DNA from: Ascoidea tarda (nom. inval.)
Taxonomy: Eukaryota; Ascomycota; Saccharomycetes; Ascoideales; Ascoideaceae
Assembly: GCA_030560485.1 (NCBI GenBank)
Contig: JAKTTS010000122.1
Span: forward strand, 1 to 33,284
DNA: 33,284 nucleotides
Direction of reading: 5' to 3'
The position numbers and the translations under genes are program-made. This document shows, one piece after another, positions 9,848 through 16,857 of this stretch (positions within the stretch are counted from its first letter, which is position 1; each line of letters opens with the position of its first letter). The notes beneath the pieces were generated by a model, which saw only the letters and a program-made list of their open reading frames with translations, made no database searches and was not told the origin of the DNA.

Positions 9848-10093
9848 TTAATCAGGATTAATCTGAACAAATTTATCGATTTGGGCATTTGTGAATTCCA
9901 ATACTTGGTGTATTGATGTATGATTACTGTTATTATTATTATTATTGTCATTATTATTATTGTTAGTATTATTATTGTTAGTATTAGTTTTGTTAGTATT
10001 AGTATTATTATTATTATTATCATCATTATTAAGATTAGTATTATTATTATTAAGATTAGTGTTAATATTATTCTTAAAAATAAATTTAAAACA
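9848..10093 (-). other. Open Asn-rich frame without a start codon
   Basis: On the minus strand a frame runs from 10093 to a TAA at 9848-9850. It reads as a long Asn/Thr run, then a normal-looking end: HTSIHQVLEFTNAQIDKF followed by VQINPD and stop. It has no ATG. It lies in the same frame as the candidate gene at 10133-10378 but is separated from it by three stops, and no splice signals join them. It may be the 3' remnant of a lost gene or a chance frame over a microsatellite. Confidence 0.3.
9929..10072. repeat. Imperfect ATT trinucleotide microsatellite
   Basis: About 48 consecutive trinucleotides, mostly ATT and GTT interspersed with AGT, ATC and AAG, with the phase kept throughout. Preservation of the three-base phase fits either slippage or past coding for Asn on the minus strand. 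Confidence 0.8.
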
Positions 10094-10132
10094 TCAAATA
10101 TTTAAATTCAAATAGTGCAAGCAATAAAATCA

Positions 10133-10378
10133 TCAAGTTGTTTGTTGAGTTTCAGGACACAAAACCAAATCCATGCAGAGTTTTATCAATTCTGCCTTAT
10201 TTGTTTCAATTCGTATATTTGGTGATTCAGAAACAAATATATCCACGAAATTTCTAGTTTTGGTGACATTTGGAAAGAAACCTGTAGAACTGACCTTGTC
10301 TAACAACAACAGACTCGCCGATTGGGAGATAATTCTGCTTCTCATCTCGAAAAGGCGGTGACGCCAGTGCACCTGCAT
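10133..10378 (-). CDS. Candidate small gene, 81 codons, possibly mitochondrial
   Basis: ATG at 10378, TGA at 10133-10135. A second in-frame ATG follows at codon 12. The N-terminus is basic with Ser and hydrophobic residues (MRSRIISQSASLLLLDKVSS), compatible with a mitochondrial presequence. The rest has balanced composition and amphipathic spacing (RNFVDIFVSESPNIRI, KAELIKLCMDLVLCP), unlike the low-complexity shadow frames nearby. The phased CCAAT array lies 46-96 bases upstream, where a promoter element would be. I recognise no family, and codon evidence at this length is weak. Confidence 0.4.
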   Translation of the reverse strand: MQVHWRHRLFEMRSRIISQSASLLLLDKVSSTGFFPNVTKTRNFVDIFVSESPNIRIETNKAELIKLCMDLVLCPETQQTT

Positions 10379-10423
10379 CGCTTAGTGAAGAACTAATTTG
10401 AGCCCAAGAAAGCTAAAGCGCGC

Positions 10424-10474
10424 TAATTGGTGCTGATTGGTGCCAGGCGGTGCTAATTGGTGCTTGCAGGTGCT
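10424..10474. promoter_or_regulatory. Helically phased array of CCAAT (HAP2/3/4/5-type) motifs
   Basis: Five 10-bp units begin at 10425, each containing GGTGC or GGTGCC. Three of them complete TNATTGGT, the reverse complement of the HAP consensus ACCAATNA, at 10424-10431, 10434-10441 and 10454-10461. In yeasts the HAP complex activates respiratory and heme-related genes. The spacing equals about one DNA turn, so all sites face the same side. It could serve the minus-strand ORF starting at 10378, the cytochrome b5 locus downstream, or both. Confidence 0.5.
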
Positions 10475-11060
10475 ACTTTTACACAGTAGCACAAGAGCCG
10501 GGGTTCACAAAAGCCTGTAAAAAGCCTTGAGTCCGCAGCAGTACGTCCTTTCTGCGCAGTATCACGCCTATAAACGCCCACATATGCCGTTAGTCGCTGC
10601 TGTCTGCTGGAATACCTTTCCAGAACCAAGCGCTGTCCGCACAGAAGACGTCTCGAAAGATTTTGCGCTGTGCGAATTGGCTGGAGAAATACCAAGTGCT
10701 GAAAGAGTTGATAATACCAGTGATGGTACAAATCACATTTGCACTGCAGTCTAATTTTCACAATTTCATCTCGCTCTCCAAGTTTTTGATCTCAGAGTAT
10801 CTTAGTATTCAAACATCTTAATGTTCCCCTGTTTTTGAAAACTTTTGTTTTTCTCCTGACCTTTTTTCGCTTTTCCAGATCCTCTTTTCAAAATATTTCT
10901 TCATTTTTGCTATTTCTCATCAAGTTTGATATTTAAACTCTTAAAACTCTTTTGCTATTTACTTGGTGGGCTTTATTATTTATCAACAGAATTTAAAACT
11001 GTATATTTATGCTGATTCAAAAAGAATTAACAACAGTTTAAAGAATTTATTGAATTCTAT

Positions 11061-11160
11061 ACAAAATTACAAAAAATTACAAAAAATTATAAAAATTGGA
11101 GGAAATTAGAGATAATTAGAGAGAATTAGAGAGAATTAGAGAGAATTAGAGAATTAGAGA
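11061..11160. repeat. Ten phased AATT tracts at a 10-bp period
   Basis: AATT recurs about every 10 bases across ten successive units. The units change gradually from ACAAAATTAC-like to GAGAATTAGA-like. Phased A/T tracts at the helical repeat are known to bend DNA intrinsically. The last units are perfect GAGAATTAGA copies, so recent tandem duplication contributed. Confidence 0.7.
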
Positions 11161-11176
11161 AAATTATTAAAAATAC

Positions 11177-11212
11177 CTTTTGGTGCTTCTTTTGGTGCTT
11201 CTTTTGGTGATT
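11177..11212. repeat. 12-bp tandem repeat CTTTTGGTGCTT
   Basis: Three consecutive copies; the third ends GATT rather than GCTT. The GGTGC core is the same pentamer found in the phased array at 10424-10474. Another GGTGC occurs near 11269. Confidence 0.7.
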
Positions 11213-11705
11213 GAAATTGAATTTTAATTTTTTTTTTTTTAAAAATCATACAAACTTTTCTATTTCCTGGTGCTTTTCTTTTATTTAAATATTTAAATAT
11301 TTACTTAAAGTGCAAACAATTTAAGAAAAGAGACAAAAGAAAAACAAATAGCAAATTTACTCCAACACTAATCAATTTCAAAATAACTTTGTAATAACTT
11401 TTTAAATTTATCTAAAATTCAATAAGATTTTATTAAGATTTCATTAAGATTTTTTTAAGATTTCAACAAAATTTTAATAAAACCTTTTATTAACTTGCAG
11501 CTTCCATTTCCTGTTATTTTGTTTTGTTAATTTGTTAATTTGTTTGTTGTTTTCTTTTTTGGATTTAATACTTGATTTTTAATTTTTATAATTTCCTAAA
11601 TTTTCTAAATTTCTCATATTATTTAAAGTATTTAAAATAATCAAATTTATAATTTTATAATCCATCATTTCTTTTGTTTGGATTAAGATTTCATATCTAA
11701 TAAAT

Positions 11706-12095
11706 ATGGGTAAATACCCATCAAAATTATTGACTGAATCTTTTTTAACCAACACAAGTCTCATTAATAAAAGCCATATAAACACTACTATTAATAATAA
11801 CAATAATAACAATAATAATAACAATAATAATAACAATAATAATAACAATAATAATAACAATACCAAAAATAAAATGATAATCGATAATAATAATTTAATA
11901 CAATCTATAAATGAAGATGAAAATAAAATACTCGATACAATAGATAATGACAATATAAATATACACAATAACAATATAAGTAACATGGACCATATACACA
12001 ATGAAATAGTCATAAACAATATATATAAAATAGATACAATGATAAGTCACTCAGACATAATACAGACTATACAAGAAGAAGACGAAGAAGAGTAA
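11706..12095 (+). CDS. Asn-rich ORF in frame with, and directly upstream of, a cytochrome b5 domain
   Basis: 129 residues from an ATG, ending at TAA 12093-12095. The start MGKYPSK fits the N-myristoylation pattern (Gly2, Ser6, Lys7). A run of some thirty asparagines follows at about residues 29-57, then a mixed acidic and hydrophobic segment (ILDTIDNDNINIHNNNIS, HIHNEIVINNIYKIDTMI) and the tail EEDEEE. After the TAA the same frame stays open into the cytochrome b5 domain, which has no ATG of its own before the heme-binding core. I therefore suspect the two are one gene. Alternatives: an independent small gene, an upstream ORF, or a 5' leader with incidental coding potential. Confidence 0.5.
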   Translation: MGKYPSKLLTESFLTNTSLINKSHINTTINNNNNNNNNNNNNNNNNNNNNNNTKNKMIIDNNNLIQSINEDENKILDTIDNDNINIHNNNISNMDHIHNEIVINNIYKIDTMISHSDIIQTIQEEDEEE

Positions 12096-12821
12096 GATAC
12101 ACTGACAAGTCTCGGTCTCACAAGTCTGAGTAACGACAATGATAATGATAATGATAATGATAATGATAATGATAATGATAAAGAAAATAAAACTAAAACA
12201 TACACTTTGGAAGAAGTAGCAAACCACACATCTCCCAATGATCTATGGATGATAATATACGGAAAAGTGTACAACATAACCCCCAGTTTTATCTCGTCTC
12301 ATCCAGGTGGCCCCGAGGTTTTACTAGACTGTGGAGGAATAGATGCAAGTTCCTTTTTCGAAGACGTTGGACATTCTGAATATTCAAGAGAAATGTTATC
12401 GCCCTTTTATATCGGAGAATTGGATGAATTTGACAAAATCAAATTAAATAAAAAGCATCTTAAGAATCAATTAGCCATGAGCATTAAAAACGATTTATTA
12501 AAAAACACCTGCGACAAATCAAATAAATCCATCAAGTCTAATAACAATAGAAACATCAATAACTTACTACAAAACTGTATCCCAAATTATGAAAACCCCC
12601 TCAAAATTATCTCCCCTCCAAATTTCTCGAGTTTTAAGAAAAAATTCCCAAAATTAAATTACTCAAATTCAAATGATATCTATCCTTATAGCAAGAAAAA
12701 AAAATCCAAATGTAAAAAAAATGATAACCTCTCAACTATACTACTATTAATTGTAGCAATTCTATCAGCCTTATTATTCATTTACATTCAACATAAAAAA
12801 TGGAATGATTTACATTTATAA
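12096..12821 (+). CDS. Tail-anchored cytochrome b5 domain protein, start unresolved
   Basis: 241 codons follow the TAA in the same frame. An Asn-Asp run (12138-12179) precedes KTYTLEEVANHTSPNDLW, the normal beginning of a cytochrome b5 fold. Both heme-ligand histidines are present, in HPGG (His codon 12300-12302) and GHS (12372-12374). A Lys/Asn-rich linker leads to one hydrophobic segment (STILLLIVAILSALLFIYI) and a short tail, the layout of ER-anchored Cyb5, which passes electrons to desaturases and sterol enzymes. It is about twice the length of S. cerevisiae Cyb5 (120 residues). The first in-frame ATG, at 12249, lies inside the fold and would remove its first strand. Real initiation must therefore be upstream through the stop, at a non-AUG codon, or via unseen splicing. 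Confidence 0.8.
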   Translation, partial: DTLTSLGLTSLSNDNDNDNDNDNDNDNDKENKTKTYTLEEVANHTSPNDLWMIIYGKVYNITPSFISSHPGGPEVLLDCGGIDASSFFEDVGHSEYSREMLSPFYIGELDEFDKIKLNKKHLKNQLAMSIKNDLLKNTCDKSNKSIKSNNNRNINNLLQNCIPNYENPLKIISPPNFSSFKKKFPKLNYSNSNDIYPYSKKKKSKCKKNDNLSTILLLIVAILSALLFIYIQHKKWNDLHL

Positions 12822-13557
12822 TAATTTCTTTATTCTTGTTCTTATAGTTATAATTATCAATTATCATTATTCAGAATTATTATTGATCATTACCATTATT
12901 ATTATATTATTTTTACATTATTTTTACATTATTTCTACTATCGCATCTTATTATCATAGTTTACTTTTCTTTTTTTATTTACTTTTCTTTTTTTATTTAC
13001 TTTTCATTTTTGTATATTTAATCTTTTTGTTTAACCTATATTCTAATATTTTTTTTTAGTCTTATTACTATTTTTTTTTCAAAATAATATTTTGGGTGTT
13101 TTAAAGGTCTTTTCATTTTCATTTTCATTTATCTTTATCTTTATCTTTTTTTATTTTTTTTCGTTATCTCAACTAAATAAATTTATATTCCTTTTTTACT
13201 ACTCTTCGTTTTTTCCTGTCTTCTTTTCTTCAATTCTACACTGACTGACTCAACCGATAAGTCAAGTCAGCTAGTACTCTCTCATATACTTGTATACCTG
13301 TATATTTGAGTTCTGATTTTTCTGACTATAGCCCTCAAAACACTGAGTAAATTATCAATAAAATTATTTCCAATTTATTGGACGTGTTACATTGGGTTCA
13401 TATATCATTAAAATTGGTTTCCCACTTTTTTGACCGTATCGTCAATATCAAAGAAAAAATTAAAAAGACATATCCTGCCTAATATATACCTCTTTAAAGT
13501 TCCCACAACTTCCTGATTGCTACTAATTTTTTTACTTCCTCAGCTCGATTCCCATTT

Positions 13558-13594
13558 TCCTCACCTACAACACGACTAATGTTGTAGGTGAGGA
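13558..13594. repeat. Perfect 15-bp inverted repeat with 7-base loop
   Basis: The left arm TCCTCACCTACAACA (13558-13572) pairs exactly with TGTTGTAGGTGAGGA (13580-13594) around the loop CGACTAA. The stem is about half GC in AT-rich surroundings. No U-tract or coding context explains it. Confidence 0.9.
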
Positions 13595-13865
13595 TAAACC
13601 ACAATAAAACACGATGCAACACAATACAACAAAAAATAGTGAAAATAACGAAAATAAAGTGAAAGGACACAACAATACATAGTGAACAGGTACGAAAACT
13701 GGATCTAGGCTTTGATGTCACTCTCCAACTTCTTTGTTCTTGTCATCCAACAGAGAGGAGAAGGCTATCGCTGACTTGTTTACTTGCCTATTTAGCTCTT
13801 AAGCTACTGGATTATCCACTTGCTAGATGACACTGAGATAACAGATAATAAACTAATCATAGCGA

Positions 13866-13908
13866 AATTATTATTTAATATTTAATATTTAATATTTAAA
13901 TAATAATT
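13866..13908. repeat. AT-only 13-bp inverted repeat
   Basis: AATTATTATTTAA at 13866-13878 is the exact complement of TTAAATAATAATT at 13896-13908. The 17-base spacer is itself made of TATTTAA units. It could extrude as a cruciform or unwind easily. Confidence 0.8.
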
Positions 13909-14545
13909 CAGATTTGATGCTTTTGTGACACTTTTGCTAATTTTATAATTTTGTTTTTCTCATTTTTTGTAAAAGATCCCAAATGACGTTTCCGTGGATA
14001 CATTACAATATTTTGAAAATCCACACTAAACAGGCCACAAATTCAATTAAGTTACAAAATTATATACAGTTTTATATAAGTTTGATACAATTGTATTAAA
14101 TTCAGATCATTTCTATTATTTAACAACAGATTTGATTTCGTTAAAAGGTCATCTAACAATAGGCTGATATCTCTCTCAAATCATTTAAAAGAAATGAAAA
14201 TTTCCTTAATCAGTTACAATAGCATATATGTTTCCTAAGATTTCTATAATTATTAATATTTTTGCATAATTTTTTTATAAAGTTCTATAAAATCCAATTT
14301 TGAATAATTTTGAATAAAAGTTAGCAGGCTAAAAAAAAACAACATGGGTTATAAACTCAATTTAAATTCTTATTTGAATTCACAATTAAATTCTTATTTG
14401 ATTTCTTTAATCTGTCGTTATAACTTTTAGACTGAGACTAAATTTCCCGATTTGTTAGCAATCACCAATCAATCAATTATCAATTGGTTATCAGATAGAT
14501 GGAATCCAAAAAGCCTTCAACAGGTGTTCAATCGGTTTCAAACAA

Positions 14546-16441
14546 CTATTTATTGAGATAGAGATCATCGATACTTAAGTTCAGAGCGCTGTTTTTCAAG
14601 GACAAACCTGCCGCTGTAGAACCAATTCGGCCAGCAGAGTACGAGAATCGCAAAGGGGGCTTTTGTGCCGGTGCCAACATAGGCGAGGAGGGTTGTGTTG
14701 CAGGGCCAGCGTCGCTGTTATCAAAGCTGTTGTTGCTGCTGCTGGGAACAGGGTCGTTGTCGCTGTGGGAAACGTTGATTTGGACTGGGGCCACGCTGCC
14801 GTTTCTGCTGCCGGTGCCAGCTGCGCCAGCGTCGTCGTTGTTGTTTGAGATGTCGTTGTGCTTACTAACATCAGCTAATTTGGACTCAATATACAATCCT
14901 CTTTCAATTGAGCTGGGAAAGCTTAGCAACTTGTTCAAGTCGTTATACCATTTGAATAGCTCCACTTTGTCCTCAGTTTTGAAAATAATCTTTTGAATCT
15001 TCTTTGATAAGGGATTTTTATAAACCAAGATGAACTTGGAAATCTTGTCAAATTCAGAAATAAAACAATTGTTCAACTTTAGTGAGTAAATTGGGGTATT
15101 ATCATCAATTAGGTTGTTTGACTTGAATTCGTGCAAATAATTCAATGTTAAAACATAATAGTATTTGTTATATTTATTAAAGACTTTAGATTTTTTCAAC
15201 AAAAACCCCATTTTAATTGATTTGGATAATATACAGTCATTAAATGGGTAGTAAATATCACTTAGGTTTCTTGGTCTATTAAAATTGGAAATGAAGTTTT
15301 TATTTCCATCTTTGTTGATAAACTCATTCCATTCACAGTATGAATCCTGGTTAATAATATCAATTAGAAATCTTAAATCGCCATTGGCATTATTATTATC
15401 ATTCTCAATTAACGTTAAATATAAATTCAAATTATCTTGAATCTCTTGAAAAATAATTCGGTCCAATTCAGATCCGTTTTTCTGAATGTTTTCGTACGCT
15501 TCAATCAAATAATTTTCTTCTAGAATTTGATTTTTCAATTGCAAATCCAAATTTAGTTTTAAAAGATATGGATCCTTACCAATAATGTTAATATTATCAA
15601 TTTCATCCGTGGAAGAAGACAATGAAGAAAATGATTTTAACGATGTTGAAGATATGGATTTCTGATGCCCAGTTGATAAAGAAGTTTTATCATTACTGTT
15701 ATTGTTTTTATTGTTTTTAAGAATGATTTTGTTGGTTTTCAATTCAAATATCGAGGATAAATAATCAGTCAATCTTTGTCCAGTTAAAGCGATTTCCCTG
15801 TTGATATTGTGATTAGCAAAATCATTTGATAGAATTTTAATTTCTTTAATTTTCATGGAAATAATCTCATTCAAATTATTCAAGTTTGGAATTAAAATTT
15901 TGGAGATTGTCTTATAATTCTCGTGATAAATTTTGCTTTGATTTTTATGATAGTTGTTCAAATTTTTGTTCAATTTGTTAATGCCATTAGAAAAGTAGTT
16001 TTTTTTAATATTGTTAAGAGAGGTATCTGTGTCATTATTAAACATATTTATAGAAATGTTATCGTTATTGTTATAATTGTCTGCATTGTTATTATTGTAA
16101 TTAAAAGTGTTTTCGTCATCCTCATTATCATCACTTTTACGATTATTTAATACACCTTGAGTCAAGTTATTGTTAAAGCTAGCCAAAGTTTTAAAATTGT
16201 AGGAAATTTGACTGAAATAATTGACCAAAAAACCAATCAATTTTTTCCAGTTGTTTAATCTTTTTACCAATTTTTCAATGGGCCTTGCATTCTTTGATGG
16301 TATGTTGTTTGTGAAATATGGCGAATTAAAGTCGTTGATTGGCAAGATCAATCTCATCAACTTCTTGACAGTCAAAACATTGTGCTGCAAATAAAACACA
16401 GAGTTAGTAACTGAAGTTTTGGAACTAAAATTGTTAGACAT
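14546..16441 (-). CDS. SLM1: Slm1/Slm2-type F-BAR and PH domain protein, TORC2 effector
   Basis: 631 residues from an ATG at 16441, preceded in frame by a stop. Residues ~50-385 form a long helical region like the Slm F-BAR domain, including the conserved RLNNWKKLIGFLVNYF and DPYLLKLNLDLQLKNQ..EENYL blocks. Residues ~411-516 are the PH domain (MGFLLKKSKVFNKYNKYYYV, LTLNYLHEFKS, ending FKWYNDLNKLLSF). In S. cerevisiae Slm1 and Slm2 bind PI(4,5)P2 at eisosomes and carry TORC2 to its substrate Ypk1 under membrane stress. The N-terminus is much shorter than the Gln-rich N-terminus of S. cerevisiae Slm1. The Ala/Pro/Ser-rich tail (~520-610) is encoded by GC-richer DNA. I see no obvious calcineurin-docking motif. 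There is a TATA-like element at 16521-16528, 80 bases upstream. Confidence 0.88.
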   Translation of the reverse strand: MSNNFSSKTSVTNSVFYLQHNVLTVKKLMRLILPINDFNSPYFTNNIPSKNARPIEKLVKRLNNWKKLIGFLVNYFSQISYNFKTLASFNNNLTQGVLNNRKSDDNEDDENTFNYNNNNADNYNNNDNISINMFNNDTDTSLNNIKKNYFSNGINKLNKNLNNYHKNQSKIYHENYKTISKILIPNLNNLNEIISMKIKEIKILSNDFANHNINREIALTGQRLTDYLSSIFELKTNKIILKNNKNNNSNDKTSLSTGHQKSISSTSLKSFSSLSSSTDEIDNINIIGKDPYLLKLNLDLQLKNQILEENYLIEAYENIQKNGSELDRIIFQEIQDNLNLYLTLIENDNNNANGDLRFLIDIINQDSYCEWNEFINKDGNKNFISNFNRPRNLSDIYYPFNDCILSKSIKMGFLLKKSKVFNKYNKYYYVLTLNYLHEFKSNNLIDDNTPIYSLKLNNCFISEFDKISKFILVYKNPLSKKIQKIIFKTEDKVELFKWYNDLNKLLSFPSSIERGLYIESKLADVSKHNDISNNNDDAGAAGTGSRNGSVAPVQINVSHSDNDPVPSSSNNSFDNSDAGPATQPSSPMLAPAQKPPLRFSYSAGRIGSTAAGLSLKNSALNLSIDDLYLNK

Positions 16442-16843
16442 TGTAGATTCCTGTCAATGCTTTTCTTGTTGACCATTGAAAGACAAAAGATGAAACGAAG
16501 TGAAATAGGAAGACGTGGGATATATATACACAGGCAAAAGTTGCTTTTTGAACCAAGCCAATCTTCGTGCTTCCTGATCCCGCTCCCAAGCAGCTGCGTG
16601 AGGTGCGCTTGGTGTTTGTGTAAATCGCTCAGGGCCTAGATGGGCTAAATATAAACCCGTTGTCCCAGAGCCACACGTGACTTGGGGTGGGATCTGAGCT
16701 CGGGATTCGACTTTTATCCGGGGATACACTGTAGAAGATGGGTGAAGAGCGAAGACCAGAGCAAAGAAAGACAACCTTTGGCTATTGCAGTTACTGTTCT
16801 GCTGCCACAAGAGAACTGTTGGAGGTCAGACCAGGCATGAAAA
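16442..16843. promoter_or_regulatory. Divergent SLM / RCF3 promoter with CACGTGA element
   Basis: About 400 bases shared by two divergent genes. TATATATA at 16521-16528 suits the SLM gene. CACGTGA at 16674-16680 is an E-box of the Cbf1/Pho4 type. The block 16540-16720 is GC-richer than either gene. A short upstream ORF overlaps the RCF3 start. Confidence 0.55.
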
Positions 16844-16857
16844 ATGGCAAGATCTAG
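16837..16857 (+). other. Seven-codon upstream ORF overlapping the RCF3 start
   Basis: An ATG at 16837, seven bases before the RCF3 ATG and in another frame, terminates at TAG 16855-16857, inside the RCF3 coding region. Ribosomes that use it would bypass the main start, so it could lower expression unless the transcript begins downstream of it. Confidence 0.5.

Larger units (their letters stand above)
8755..11705. other. 2.9-kb largely gene-free region rich in periodic repeats
   Basis: This is long for a compact yeast genome. No long ATG-initiated frame is present. Contents in order: AT-rich flank of the 7564-8754 gene; an Asn-type open frame with an ATT microsatellite (9848-10093); a candidate 81-codon gene on the minus strand (10133-10378); a GC-richer block (10300-10760) with a phased CCAAT array; a pyrimidine-rich stretch (10760-10930); phased AATT tracts (11061-11160); a 12-bp repeat (11177-11212); and AT-rich leader up to the next ATG. 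No tRNA-like box A/box B pair was seen. It may be a long regulatory region for the cytochrome b5 gene. Confidence 0.5.
12822..14545. other. 1.7-kb convergent intergenic gap without recognisable genes
   Basis: Two genes converge here, and such gaps in yeasts are usually a few hundred bases. The left third is T-rich. A perfect 15-bp hairpin lies at 13558-13594 and an AT-only 13-bp inverted repeat at 13866-13908. An imperfect direct repeat ending in TTCTTATTTGA lies at about 14357-14402. No ATG-initiated frame of convincing composition and no tRNA promoter boxes were seen. It could hold a noncoding RNA, a replication origin or a centromere, but nothing proves any of these. Confidence 0.5.

Noticed and set aside
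10527-10754. Plus-strand frame in the GC-richer block (ATG at 10584, 57 codons)
   Set aside because: Too short, no recognisable motif, and it overlaps another open frame on the minus strand.
12092-12130. GTAAGA at 12092 as the donor of an intron removing the in-frame TAA of the cytochrome b5 locus
   Set aside because: All acceptor AGs that keep the frame (12109, 12124, 12130) give introns of 18-39 bases, too short, and there is no TACTAAC-like branch point.
11710-12183. A first intron from GTAAAT at codon 2 to the AG at 12183, which would remove the Asn run and give a normal b5 start
   Set aside because: The donor lacks the G at position 5 and no branch sequence is present. The one clear intron in the window uses exact canonical signals. 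I keep it only as a weak alternative.
12805-13059. 84-codon hydrophobic frame after the cytochrome b5 gene
   Set aside because: It overlaps the end of the real gene in another frame and is built of AT-rich Ile/Tyr/Phe codons.
13545-13560. CTCGATTCC resembling a tRNA T-loop (box B)
   Set aside because: No matching box A, acceptor stem or cloverleaf could be found around it.
13494-13721. Minus-strand frame spanning the hairpin, with a membrane-like segment
   Set aside because: No ATG (GTG only) and the T-rich complement explains the hydrophobic run.
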